Shown piece after piece: positions 33,316-45,752 of a stretch of DNA of 64,000 nt; position 1 is the first letter of the stretch, and every line of letters starts with the position of its first letter. The notes under the pieces were generated by a model. It saw only the letters and a list, made by a program, of their open reading frames with translations, was not told the origin of the DNA and did no database searches. Source of the DNA: Lactuca virosa (taxonomy: Eukaryota; Streptophyta; Magnoliopsida; Asterales; Asteraceae); NCBI GenBank assembly GCA_928212115.1, contig CAKMRJ010005634.1, forward strand, positions 174,345,194 through 174,409,193, written 5' to 3'. The position numbers and the translations under genes are program-made.

Positions 33316-33845
33316 GATTACTAACAAAATCCGGATTAAGACTAACGAAACTCAATTTCTTGAGGGTGTTTATGGTAAAACTAACGAAACTCGTTAGTTT
33401 TGGTAACCCTAAATCCTCATTAAATCCGGATTAAGATTACTTGTTTCCAAAGCAACTAATGACGACCCAACCTAATAAAACCCTAATATCGTTTATTATA
33501 TAAACGGATCTTCTTTTCAGAAGAGGGTGACGATCTTAAGCTCTTGTTTTTCATCATACTTTCAAAGAATCTTCTAGCATTTTGGCTTACGATTTCTGTG
33601 CCTAGAATCGTAAGTGTCCACTTGGATTATCCTAGGCTGAATTTCTTGTAACTCAGGCATAGGGTAGAAATATCAGTTCGGAAAGTGATATCACGATCCA
33701 AGTCGGTATCCAGATCTCCACCACAAACCCTAAATTTCCCAACATTACCCGATCATTCGTTGTCCGTGATGGATCGTGATGCAGGCGACGAAGGAGCACG
33801 ACCAATGGCAGCCTTTCTTCTCTTTGAAGCCGTTCAACGGTCAAA
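33316..33845 (+). repeat. LTR-like promoter and R/U5 segment
   Basis: TTATTATATAAACGGATC near 33494 is a strong TATA context. A U-rich stretch and CTTGTAACTCAGGC follow, as in retroelement leaders. The repeated words TTAAGATTACTAAC and CTAACGAAACTC flank the TATA. No borders are found, so family and limits are uncertain. Confidence 0.4.
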
Positions 33846-34663
33846 AACTTAATTGTTTATTTTTTTTTAATATATAAACATTACCTATAGAAACACAACA
33901 ATTTTATAACCTTTATACATTCAAACTATTCTCTTTTACACTCTCTTTAAAAACCATATTTATGGATTTCTTTAAGAATATTTCGATTTGGGTGACGATG
34001 GAAAATTCATTTGGACGTTCTTCAACCTTGTGCAACACATTCACGACAAAAAAAAGTTCGAATGTAACGCATTCAAGAGTGGTTGTCAATCGAGATCATC
34101 AAGCCGCACATGACTTATTGGTACTTGATTATTTTGTCGATAATTGTCTTTATAATGATAACACATTCGAACTAAAGCTATATTTTTACGTATTAGTAAT
34201 GCTTTAAATGTCTGTTATAATTATGTTAAACAAAAACCTGATGCTAAAGAAAGAATGAGTTTTAATAATATACAAAAATGTACGGCTGCGCTTAGATATT
34301 AACGATACGATATAGCATTTGATGCATCCGACGAGTACTTGAAAGTGTCCGAGAGGACCGCAATTGATTGTGTAGATTGGTTTTGAGCATGTGTGTATGA
34401 GGTTTTTCACAAAGAATATTTGCGTAAACCTACTCCACGTGATATTGAGAGATTATATTTGTCTCATCAAGAGAGACATGGATTTCCGAGAATGCTTGGT
34501 AATCTTGATTGTACGCATGTCGCGTGGAAAAAATTTCTAATTGCGTAGCGCGATCAATTTACTCGAGGTGATATAGGTGAGCCAAGTATAATACTAAAAG
34601 TTGTTGCATCTCATAATTTGTGGAAATGGCATTCGTTTTTTGGAGTTACGGGGTCTAACAACG

Positions 34664-37069
34664 TGTGACAACCCGAAACTTCTATGTTGTACAATTGGTC
34701 AACTCTATCAATGTTAAAATCGATTATGTTACCTTTTAGCACTGTTTAAGGGTTCGTTTAAGTGTTCTAAGCTTGAGTACAACCAAGGTTGAGATTAGGG
34801 ATGAGCTATCAAGTCGTAAAGTAGCAAAAATCGGGCCATACACTCTCTTAGGAGGAGTGTACAGCCGTACACATGGGTGTGCGGCCGTACACCCCCCCTC
34901 ATGGCCGCACACTCGAGGTGGTGGGTCACCCACCCCTATATATACGAGTAGACCCCCTTTCTTCATTCCTTTCTCCTCTTGACTGCACACTACTCCCTTC
35001 TCTCTCAAGTTTCTTCAACCGTGAACTCTTCAAGGCTTCAAAAACGTGAGTATTCCATCCTTTAGCTTGCTATACTTGAAAGACTTCTTGATTCAAGCCT
35101 TGGTTCATCAAAATCAATCATGTTCTTCATCCTTTGAAGGAGTACGGCCGCACACCCTCATAAGGTTGGTCGTACACCCCCTTAAAGGCTCTCCAAAGTG
35201 AGAGTTTGGCCCCTATCTTCTGGTTGGACATGATCTTAGCCTTGATGCACCTTAAAGTCGACAACTTGGGCATGAACATGACGAGTGTACGGCCGCACAC
35301 ACACCTTAGGGCCGTGCACCCACTTTGATGGACATTTTAGGCCTCAAACTTGCATTACAACCAAGCATGGGACCTAGAACACTTCCTTGATACTTCTTAG
35401 GGCCTTAAAACACCTCAACATGCACACTTTTTCATGAGTGTACAGTCGTACACTCATGGGCCGCACACCCAGGGCCGTACACACCCTTAGGGTGGCCGTA
35501 CACCTCCTTCACTCAATCCCATACGGTTTTAACACTTAGTCCAAGTGTTTCCAAGTCCTTGGGGTGGTTTCCTATCATGTCTAAGTCGTGAAATACCCTA
35601 AATTGAATCATATATGTGTTATTACATGTTAAATAGGATCCATTTGTGTTCGAGGTTTCAATTGACACTTAGTATCTCTTATCGATCCTTCATACAAACT
35701 CCTCACTCGAGGTGAGTTCATACCCCTACACCTTTACGATTTTTAAACGTTTTCAGGGGGAATACAAGCCAAACACAAATGCTTTTGTGAACTAATACGA
35801 AAGGACTTTTATAAGTATAAAACTCATGCAATTGATTCAGACAAACGATTTTCATATTTGTATAAAATATTTAGATATCTTATCCCTTTTGTACTATGTT
35901 GAGCATAAGGGACGTTTTCAACTTACAACCAAAATTGCATAGTTTTTCAGATTCAACATTCACATCATATACATGTAAACTATAATAGGTATAGTTTGGG
36001 GTTTCAAAACATAACTTCTACGAATTCAGAGTTATTCACCACTAAACATATAAACTATGGCAGATTTAGTTTATGGTATTCTTTACTACAAAGGCATGGC
36101 ATTTAATAATTATTTAAGTATAATTATTACCGTATACCGCATCCATCGGATTCTAATACAAGAAAACACCTTAGAATTACATGTAAACTAGATTATACAG
36201 AATTGTGAGACACTACTTCAAAACGGTACCCTTAGGTGTACTGAATTAAATCCTATCCTAGTATAACCAGAGTCTCCTGGAGGGAGAGTGTGAGATTTGT
36301 GAATAGATCTATTCGGGATTGACAATCCCACACCTGAACTGCTAGCTACAGTTAGGCAGGCATGCATGGGGTGACAAATGTCATTTAACCAACACTTGAA
36401 GAACGTTGTAAATGTCTCTAGGTCATATCAAGCATGGTTATACGACTCACAATAAGTATAAACTAATCATTTGTGTACGGGATTTCACTCTTCAATGGTT
36501 TTATTTTAAGTAATAAACCTACTATACATTAATGGTGGTAGCCAGGGATTTTCATACAAGAACTTTCATACAAAACAATACAATACAGTTGGTGGTACCA
36601 GACATACATACAAGTACTTTCAGACATAAGAACAGAATTCAATAACGAACTTACAATTGGTCTTAGGGTTTAAGACTACTTTTCATTACTTAAGAAAATA
36701 TTGGATTTTCTTGGAAACATACAAATATTTCTACAAATTCATTAACAGATTTTCACTACAAAACATCGCTTATGAACTCACCGGCTTTATGCTTATACTT
36801 TTTCAAAACTACTTGTATTCTCAGGAAATCAGTAGACAGGTACCTTCTGGATTTTTTGAGAAGTTGGAGCAACTAAAGTCATGTCTTTAGATTTTACTTT
36901 CACTTTTGATGTATTTAAACAAGACATATACAGATGTAAACCTTTTACATATATGTATTCAATGTAATGGTTGTGTTTACTATGATTGCTATGATACAAT
37001 GGTTGTGATACTCCACATGACGTAATCCACCCCTGAACGTTTCCGCCGCTCCGGTTAGGGGGTGTGACA
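34664..37069 (+). mobile_element. solo Gypsy LTR A in Harbinger transposase
   Basis: The element runs TGTGACAACCCGAAAC to GGGGTGTGACA, flanked by the perfect 5-bp duplication CAACG (34659-34663, 37070-37074). It has no internal primer site, purine tract or gag-pol. TATATATACGAG near 34936 is a TATA box. Family-specific GTACGGCCG/CGGCCGCACAC words scatter over 34856-35510. ACTCGAG|GTGAGTTC at about 35713 matches the donor seen in other Gypsy LTRs. The length of 2406 bp is long for an LTR but fits Tekay-type elements. Confidence 0.88.
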
Positions 37070-37390
37070 CAACGACATCAATGTTCTTGGTCAGTCTCCT
37101 ATTTTCAATGATATTTGGACCGGCAAAGCACCTGATATGTCGTTCATGGTGAACGGGCATTCGTACAAATATCCTTATGTAACGACCCAACAATCAAGGG
37201 TAAAAATTTCAGTTTTATATTACCCAAACATAGATATCATTTATTCCAATCATTCCAAAACATTGTTAATTAAAAACATTTATCAGAGTTCATCCTAAAA
37301 TCATTCATTGCGGAAAACATGGGTGTGTGCGCTGCGATCAAGCTGAGCCATTCCTTTCCAAAACAAAAATACATGAAACCACAAACAAAA

Positions 37391-37927
37391 CTGTAAGCAC
37401 GAAGCTTAGTGAGTTCCCCAGAGCATACCTCACATAATCCACATAATCACATAATCCATACACAGCTGTAACAGCTACATAAACCTTATCAGTCACACAA
37501 GTCATGCATACAAAACATATAAGGATGCCCTGGAAACCCTCTAGGGTCTTACTCCGGGTGCCATGGGAACCCCCACATGGTCTTAGCCCACTTTCATACC
37601 AACCATACATATAAGGATGCCCTGGAAACCCTCCAGGGTCTTACTCCGGGTGCCATGGGAATCCCCACATGGTCTTAGCCCAATGCCATGGAAACCCTCA
37701 CATGGTCTTGACTAAGGATGATATGGAAACCCTCCAAGGTCTTACACCCTAGTGCCTCGGGAACCCCCCTGAGGTCTTCCATGCAAGCATCACAAAGACA
37801 ACTAGCATATCACATACCACATAATCAACTAGCATACTACATAACACGAAATCAGCTAGCATATCACATAATGCATAATGGGCCGGCCTTGGTGCCTTAG
37901 ACCCATTGGTATGGTGAGGAGACTCAC
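37391..37927 (-). other. putative intron inside solo LTR B
   Basis: Donor ATTCGAG|GTGAGTC at 37927 and acceptor GTGCTTACAG at 37391 sit in the same order and spacing (537 nt) as in the Gypsy at 376-13871, although the sequence between them is largely unrelated. Confidence 0.4.
37528..37780. repeat. hairpin-rich tandem repeats in solo LTR B
   Basis: ATAAGGATGCCCTGGAAACC and GGGTGCCATGGGAACC units alternate, with CCCTCTAGGG and CCATGG...CCACATGG hairpins. At least two full units and two degenerate ones are present. They occupy the same relative place as the 52-bp repeats at 712. Confidence 0.75.
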
Positions 37928-39838
37928 CTCGAATGCAGAAGCTTCCCGAAAGAAATCCTTAGTTGCTGCCATGTCCACTTCCCGAGCTTCAGCAATACCA
38001 ATCAATATACCCAATTAGCAATTGGGTCCCATACCATAATCCTTAATCCATGTATGGGGGTAAAATGACCATTCTACCCCTGGACCGGTACGATCCAAAC
38101 TTAGGCCCAAACCCAAAACAAAAGCCCAACATTAGGTAGGCTTTCCAAGCCCACCAATGGCCCAATTTGCCAAATTGGGCCCAACCCCTCAAATGGGCCT
38201 TACCTTAAGCCCAAACATATTCCTGGCCCAAAACATCTGACTTCTGATGGTCCACTAAGGCCCAAAGGCCCAAAGTCCACTGCCTGGCCCAACCCGAGGC
38301 CCAAAACACTCCAAGCCAAATACTGATGAGTATGTGGGACGTACTCCCTTGTACGCTAAGCGTACTAGCCAAATGGTGTGTACGCTGGACGTACCTGCAT
38401 GTACGCTCAGCGTACTCCCCTGTTAAGTCATTCTCCCATTAAGTGCTTAATACTCAGATCTAGAAGCTACAATCACAGATCCAAGTCCTCTTCAACGTCT
38501 AAAGCCATAAAGTTGCTTACTTGATGGCTTTGCATGACCCACATAAGCTCAAACTCCAAAAATGATAAACTACTTCCATGGAAATGGTCTTAACTCATGC
38601 ATGAACCCATAAAGACCTCCAAGATGGCAACTTTCTGCCTTAGGGACTCATCTAACACTGAGAGTGGCAACTCAAAGCCTAAGAATCGGATTTCAACCAT
38701 AAAGTTCCATCCTTGGGACCAAAATGAACTAAAACTCACAATGGTAGATCTAAGGGATGAAAGATCAAGATCAAAGCTTTATACCTTCATCAAGCTGAGA
38801 ATGAGTCCCAAATGCCAGATCCACAAGCTCCTCCTTGATTCCCATCTTTGCAACAAGTTCCAACTTCTTGAAATGCACCACAAACCACCCAAAATGCACC
38901 CACCAAGCTCACAACACTCTTGGATGAAGCTACCACTCGAAATTAGGGTTTAAGGCTCTGAGAATGAAAGGGAGGCGCACCCCCTCGGACTTAAGGTGCT
39001 TTAAATAGTGAGCCAACCCTAAAAATTAGGGTTTAGGGACTCCAGCGTACGCCTCTCCACACCCGCGACCATAAATCCTTATACGCTGGGCGTAACCCAA
39101 CTTACGATGGGCGTACCCATCTAAACACACGCATGCATTCCTTGCATGCATGGGCTGCCTTGTCACAAAACTCCATTAGGGGTTAAAATTGACAATAACT
39201 TCAAAATGCCATAACTCCTTCATTCTAAGTCCGTTTCCGACGAACTTGATATCCATGAAAAGGTGGCGGGAAGCCCTACGCTCCTAGCCACACTCCCAAG
39301 CCTAAAACCTTCCAGATAAACTCGAGATCCCATAAAAGACCGAATCGCTTATACCCCTGGGCTTCCAAACCCGCAACCGAAGTACTTTTCAAAACCGGGT
39401 GTTACACCTTACTACCTTTGTGATGGGATATACCCTGATTATTCTACATTTATGAAGGCATACTCGGTTCCTCAAAGTGAATAATCAGAGTTGTTCACAA
39501 AAAGGCAGGAATCAGCGAGAAAGGATATCGAGAGGGCATTTGGAGTCCTCAAGCAGATATGACATGTAGTGAAATACGCTACACGACTCTGGGATAAGGA
39601 TAGAATTAAACGAATGGTAAATGCATGTATTATAATGCATAATATGATTATTGAAAATGAAGGTAAAGCGATTTACACGTTTGATCCGGACGACGTAGTT
39701 ATCCCGATTGAAGAGTGTGTACCCGGAACGACTGAATTTTTAGCACGAGTTGTTGAGATTCATAACAGTGAAACGTGTTTTAATCTTCGAGAAGATGTCG
39801 CGGAACATTTATACAAACAAAACATGAACGAACAGTAG

Positions 39839-40471
39839 TTTTTTTATTTTTTGAATTTTTATGTTTGTTTTTTTTATTCTAGTTTTTTAAGTAATGTGGT
39901 TTTTTAAATTAATGTAATATTTTTTTTTATTGAATAAAAAACTAGTTTAAAAAAATTATATGTTTTTATTGTATTTTAAAATTGTATTTTTGAATTAAAA
40001 GATAAAAAATGACGTGAAGTGGAGTGGTAGTGGTAGTGGTAGTGGTGCGTATCTCATAGGTTTAGTGGTAGGATGTGATGATGATGTGGCACCCACCACT
40101 ATAGTGATTAGTGGTGGGTATTATAGATGATCTAGCATTGATGGGAAATCGAATCTCATAGTTTCATAAACAATATCAATTAGAAATTGTTTGCGTTCAT
40201 GTTCTCTATCGAACCTGCAACTAAACACAAATCATTCTTATTCATGTTTTTCATCGAACATACAACCAAAACAAATAATTTAATTTAACAAACAAAATTG
40301 GTTATCCCTATTTATATTCTTTCATCAAACCTACAACCAAAAATAAATCGCACGTGTTATCAAACCTATGTTGAATAGCTTTCTTGATCTTTCTCTTTGA
40401 TCAAAACAAACGTACATTTGGTTTTCCTCCCTCCTATGATCAGTAGAATGTCTATATAGGCACCAATTGTG
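39839..40471. other. Harbinger 3' flank and AT-rich DNA
   Basis: Contains T-runs, a short GGTAGT repeat near 40025-40045 and CACCCACCACTATAGTGATTAG, a local palindrome that could belong to a transposon end. No gene. Confidence 0.4.
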
Positions 40472-40612
40472 TTTTTTTCTTTTTTTTTTAACGGCAAATC
40501 TAACTTACTCGTAGACTACTCTTTAAATTCACATGTGTCCACGACGGGACTTGAACTCTCAACCTCAAGGAGGGAGGGAAACATTGGATACCGTTGGGCT
40601 AAAAGCCCTTTG
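40472..40612 (-). mobile_element. tRNA-derived SINE-like copy
   Basis: On the minus strand TTTTAGCCCAACGGTATCC resembles an A box and AGAGTTCAAGTCCCGTCG a B box. The copy ends TTTGCCGTTAAAAAAAAA. This layout is that of a plant tRNA-derived SINE. Target duplications are not clear. Confidence 0.65.
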
Positions 40613-40641
40613 TAGGATCCTTTTTATACCTCTACCTACTA

Positions 40642-40836
40642 GGGGGGTGTTTGGCAAAATATCATACACCGCTATAAGCTAAAAAAGTGTTTGGATAAAA
40701 ATATCTTATAGTTGTGGCAAGCTGCTAATAAGTTATTTTTTCATAAGTCAATTCCCTCTAACTTATTAGCTTATAAGTCAATAAGTTAATAAGATATAAG
40801 CTAATAAATAATAAGCTTTTTTGTCAAAACACCCCC
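40642..40836. mobile_element. MITE with GGGGGTGTTTGGCAAAA ends
   Basis: This is 195 bp with terminal inverted repeats GGGGGTGTTTGGCAAAA and TTTTGTCAAAACACCCCC (one mismatch). TA flanks both sides. The interior is AT-rich with ATAAGCTAATAA words that pair. The superfamily is uncertain because the duplication is only TA. Confidence 0.8.
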
Positions 40837-40954
40837 TAATTTCTAATTTACCAATCAATCAACAGAAGTTAATTATCTTTTATCTTATGACAACTTAACC
40901 CTCTCGATTAAACCAAAAGTATAAATAAGACCCATTCTATCATTCCTTTAACTG

Positions 40955-41540
40955 GATTAAAGAGGTTCAAGGTAACTTGTTTTGTTTGGAGGGTGGAAAT
41001 GGATAGGACCCCCACTGCCTTGGCTCTTAGATCCCGTGGAGTTTATGTTAACTCCATAGCTTGCAACTTTTGTAACTTCGGTCATGACAATTCTAATCAC
41101 ATCTTTTGTGATTGCTCTTTTGCTAAATCTGTTTGAGAGTGGATTCTTCAATGGTGTGGCTGCCAGACAATGTCTCCTTGCATTTCCATAGCATAAATTT
41201 TAGACTTTGCTTATAAATGGGGTAAGAAATAGAACACCCTTTTGGGTATTTGCTATGGCACTATCTGGAGTATATGGAAGGCTCAAAATAATAGAGTTTT
41301 TAACAACTCTAAGAGCCCCCTACTAAAGATGCAGACCTCGTCAAATCAATGGTATTCAGTTGGTTTAAACATAGGAGCAAGATACAAAACCCCGGTTGGA
41401 TTAATTGGAGTATTGACCCATTTATTGGCATGTAATTTTCCTTTTTGCTCTTTCTTTTCTCCGTACTCCTTTTGTTCCTTTGCCTAGCTCCTTGTTAGGC
41501 AGGGTCATTTTTAATATATTTTCCAATTCCAAAAAAATCA
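40955..41540 (+). pseudogene. LINE 3' remnant (zf-RVT domain)
   Basis: The frame reads CFVWRVEMDRTPTALAL and CNFCNFGHDNSNHIFCDC, the zinc-binding domain found after LINE reverse transcriptases. After stops it reads ICYGTIWSIWKAQNNRVF. The text ends in a 3'UTR-like segment and a short A tract near 41532. This is a 5'-truncated copy. Confidence 0.8.
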
Positions 41541-43500
41541 ATCCATTATAAAAAAAGGTTTAATACATATCAGACTAAAGGTTTGGTAAGCATAAAGCAT
41601 GACCTTCATCCATTGTCCAAATAAAAAAAGTTTTGACTAATGAGTAGCCATGAAAGATCAAATAACATATGAACTCAATATGTTAAATGAGATAATTATA
41701 CAACAAATAAATAAAGTGCATATGCATCTATCTCAACCTTAGTCCATCTTATATGTCCAAAACTCCCAAATATAAATGGTTTACAAAATCAGACTCATAA
41801 GTAGTGAGCACTTAGTACAACTCTTAGTATTTGTCGATTCTAACAATCTAGTAGCATTTCACTCACACTCTAAAGGATAGTCTTATAGGGTGATGTTACC
41901 AATAATTTGAAGCAAATTCAAGGGCATTCAAACAAAATCAAGGTTCAAGCCTTTTAAGTGAATCAAGGTACATCCTTCCTTCTTTTTATCAGTAGCACAT
42001 TATGGTCCTATTTTGATGATTGATATCATTTGGTCTGTAAGATTATGCAAACTACATTACCGTTTTGGTCACTGTTATGATTTACTCATCAGGCCGTAAG
42101 GTTACGAAAAGTATAATACCATTACATGATAATAATGTATTGTTATGTAAAGTACATTGATATTAACACATTACATATTAACATAAAATATATTATGGTT
42201 CACACAAAGTACATTACCATTAATATAAAACATAATACATTATGATTAACACAAACCACATTAGATAACATTTCCATTAACCATGATCCCATGTTAAAAT
42301 TGTATTTTTAATTAAAACTAAATACTTCGTTTAACTTTGTTATTAGAAATTTTGCATTCATCATCTCCAATGTTATAAAAAAAGAAGTGAAAGGAAATGT
42401 CAATCATATTTTGTATGCCAAAGACTATTTTATATATATGATAAAGACATCGGGATTAAATGTTAAATTTTCATTTTTCATATATTGAACTTTTAACTCT
42501 TCCAAGTTATCATCTCTTTTTAATTGACTTCAATTTCATATGTATGCCGAACATAATGGTTTTCTACAACTTGTTGGACTGCTTGGGGTCAATCCCATAA
42601 AGGAAGCTCTATATTATCCTTCCATCTTACACATTTTAAAAAACTAGTGTAGGGTTGTATAATCTTGTGAAACTTACTTACAAATGAACAGAGCAACTTT
42701 AAAATCGTCTACATGAGTTTGATTACGTCCTTGATGTCATACATTTCATTGTCATACCACAACGGAATTAAATTGGGGAGTTGATCTTATATTCACCATC
42801 AATGTTAGGTCTATTGTGATGAAAAGATGAAGACATTGTCCTTCATTAATAATTGATTTTCGATACCCATTCGATTATGCTTCAATCCCCGACCTTAGTT
42901 AAAAATGTTATGAAACTTAAGCTTTATAAAAACGGCAGAAGAAACAACATAGTTTAAAATACTATGAAGGTAATTTCAACTTCTTGTTTTTACTTTGATA
43001 CTATCAACGCCATGTGTTTGTAGCGTAGACAAAAAAAACCCATGCTACCAACTATAACCGATTACGATGATAAAATAAATACAAAACATCAAGTTAAATA
43101 TAAATTCGCTTTTAAGAACTTTACCTGTCAAAAGAGTAAATCATAAACATTTTAATCACCATTTTGTATTATAAATATTTTAAAAAAAAAAAAGAAGGTA
43201 TATTTGGCATAGATTAAAACGATAAGCTGTGGTTTTTATTTATATAAATTTTTTCGGTAAAAAATAATTATAAGCTAAAATTACATAAATAAAATAAATA
43301 AATAATAAAAAAAAACTAATTAAAATAACTTTTTGATTAACCAAAAGTTCAAAACCAATTATAACCACATACTAGCCCATAGATGATTAGATGTTCCCAT
43401 TCGTTTCACAATTTATCATGCTACTCGCTCTTTTTCTTCCTTTTAAGATACTGCGATAAAAGGGGGAAAAAGTAAAAACAAAAGGAAAGAGAAAAAAAAA
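41541..43500. other. AT-rich intergenic DNA, nothing recognised
   Basis: Words such as AAGTACATTACCATTAA recur at 42050-42270. Several A-runs lie near 43180-43310. The last 250 bases would include the promoter of the NHL gene. Confidence 0.5.
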
Positions 43501-43705
43501 AAAATCAGAAAAGCAGAGAGAGAGTGGTCATTGAGAACTGTGAAGATGTTGTGAAGTTGCTAGTGGAGAACAGAGCAAAACTCAACTGGATTTGGGGTAT
43601 GAACACTAATATTACCAGAGGAAGTTCCATTCAAAACCTAACCTCCATAGCCATTACAGTTTTGCTGATCGGCCACAACACTCAACTCCGATCTTCTTTT
43701 CTCTT

Positions 43706-45752
43706 ATGAGAGAAATGAGTTCTTCACTTCTTTATCTGATTTTCTCAACTCTCGTTTCCATTTACGTGTTCCAGTTTCAAGCTCAAGCTGCTCCTGCTGG
43801 TATGCTATCTTCCTCTCCCTCTTTAACAAATTCGATTGTCTATGATTCAGTTTCTGTGCTACATGTATTCATGATTCCGTCGTTTTTAATCAGCTCCGGT
43901 GATTAAGCAATTATCTTCCATACTCAAATGGACAGCTAGGTCTTCTTCCAAATCACCATTATCAGGTACTTTTTATTTCTAGGTTTCGTTACTTTCATTA
44001 TTTTATTGTTTATCTTCTCATTCCATAAATACATACCACTAGATTTAAGTCAATAACCCTAGATTTTATGAATATTCAATTGATATCGATTGATTTATGT
44101 GTAGATAATGTGGATTGCCTTTTTTACTTTTTTAATTTCGTGATACACAGATGGGAATATTCTTCAATTTGAGGATGGATATTTAGTAGAAACTGTAGTA
44201 GAAGGGAATCAGCTAGGGGTTGTGCCTTATTCCATCAGAGTCTCGCAAGATGGTGAACTGTTCGCTGTTGATGCAGTCAATAGCAACATCGTTCGAATCA
44301 CTCCTCCATTATCTCAATGTAAGCTTTCTCATTATTTCTCACCTTCTCCTAAATCTAACATTCTTCTACTAATTACACAATTCTTATGAACACAGATAGT
44401 AGGGCAAGATTGATTGCCGGATCCTTCCAGGGTTACACAGGACACGTAGATGGAAAACCAAATGATGCTCGTTTTGATCATCCAAAAGGTGTTACAATGG
44501 ACGATAAAGGGAATGTTTATGTCGCTGATACATCTAATCTTGCCATTAGAAAGATCGGTGAAGCAGGTTTGAGATCCATTTCACCTCATAAATCTACTCC
44601 ACTTCAAAGATTATTGAAAAACGGATTTATTTACAGGTGTGACAACAATTGCTGGAGGAAAATCAAATGTAGCAGGATACAGAGATGGCCCAAGTGAAGA
44701 TGCACAGTTTTCATCTGATTTTGATGTAATTTACGTGAGACCAACATGTTCATTGCTTGTTATTGATCGAGGAAATGCTGCTCTTAGACAAATTTCTCTC
44801 AATCAAGAAGATTGTGATTTGCACTCCACCTCTGTCTCTTCCACAGGTTTTGAACACTTATCTACATATTTGACCTTGACTTTATTTGACTAAACTAAAT
44901 CCAAATACATCTTACATTTTATTCACTTTACAGATATTGTTTTAGTAATGGGTGCTATAGCAATTGGATATGTTGTAAGCATGATTCAACAAGGTTATGG
45001 TTCATCATATTTCTCAAAAGTGGTAAGACTTTGATGCATTTTTCCAATTCATGTTTTATATAATATTAGAAAAGGTAAATCTTTTTAATTTTCTATAACC
45101 TAATTCAACATATTGGCAGGAAAAGGTGGAGAGTGATAGTAAGCCACTACAAAGCAAAGAGAAAACCTTAAAAATCACAAAAAATGTGGAAAGTGTGAGG
45201 GAAGAACAAGAAGCGGGGTGGCCGTCTTTCAGCCAGCTCATCCTCGATCTTTCCAAATTAGCCCTCGAAGGCTTCACCAGCGTCTTTTCTTTCAACCCAT
45301 TTCAAGTCCCCAAAAAAGGGCTCACCCCATTAAAAGATTCCTTAATCATGCCCGAAGATGAGCCCGGCCCGTTACTCCAAAAGCACAGAACTTCAGGCCC
45401 GGTTTCCGAAACCCATCAGGCCCATAATCCAAATGAGAAATACTCAGAAACAAAGCCCGTTAAGGTTAGATCATCGAAAGATCCTTTAAAGCATCGGGCT
45501 TCAAAGAGGGAAGAATACGCGGAGTTTTATGGGTCGAGTGGTGGTGGTGTGGGCCCACATGTTCGGTCAAAAAGTCAAAAGGAAAGGACGAAGCATCGGG
45601 TTAGAGATAAGGATAAAGATAAAGATAAAGATAAAGTTGTGTATGGGGAGCACAAGAGTACGGTTGACTTGAAGCAACAACCGGTCAACTTTGAGGAGGG
45701 GAAGTTTAGTTATATGAGGAATAAGTATGGTGATTCGTATCGTTATACTTAG
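43706..45752 (+). CDS. NHL-repeat protein with signal peptide
   Basis: Seven exons join without a stop: 43706-43799, 43894-43965, 44151-44318, 44396-44566, 44637-44846, 44934-45022, 45120-45752 (478 residues). All introns are GT-AG. The N-terminus is a signal peptide (LLYLIFSTLVSIYVF). NHL beta-propeller repeats lie at about residues 55-230: PYSIRVSQDGELFAVD, HPKGVTMDDKGNVYVAD and LLVIDRGNAALRQI. A hydrophobic helix follows (IVLVMGAIAIGYVVSMI, about 240-257), then a long charged tail with a Lys-Asp repeat (45610-45635). Plant proteins of this type are 450-510 residues; their function is not established. A second Met at 43715 is an alternative start. Confidence 0.92.

Larger units (their letters stand above)
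37178..39406 (-). mobile_element. solo Gypsy LTR B in Harbinger transposase
   Basis: The ends are perfect inverted TGTAAC/GTTACA. The duplication CCTTA lies at 37173-37177 and 39407-39411. TATTTAA near 39000 and the splice-like pair place transcription on the minus strand. TACGC/GCGTA palindromic words recur at 38339-39110. No coding region is present. It lies 108 bases from solo LTR A. Confidence 0.9.
33962..39838 (+). pseudogene. PIF/Harbinger transposase (HARBI1/ALP1-like), dead
   Basis: Spliced across two insertions, the frame reads VVVNRDHQAAHDLL, then EYLRKPTPRDIERLY, GFPRMLGNLDCTHVAW (first catalytic Asp, 34506), SNND-INVLGQSP (second Asp) and ARKDIERAFGVLKQ (Glu near 39530), ending NMNEQ at 39838. 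This is the DDE_4 nuclease of Harbinger elements and their domesticated ALP1 relatives. Solo LTRs at 34664 and 37178 split it, and at least five in-frame stops exist outside them. Terminal inverted repeats could not be identified, so the borders of the transposon are unknown. Confidence 0.9.

Noticed and set aside
33067..33397. Frames of 86 and 107 codons over the GGGGCAGCGCCCC array
   Set aside because: Openness is due to GC-rich hairpin repeats lacking stop codons.
36657..36890. 77-codon frame in solo LTR A
   Set aside because: Lies inside an LTR with no internal coding region; hydrophobic content is due to AT-rich codons.
40957..41151. 64-codon minus-strand frame
   Set aside because: It is antisense to the LINE zinc-binding remnant, which has recognisable Cys/His spacing on the plus strand.
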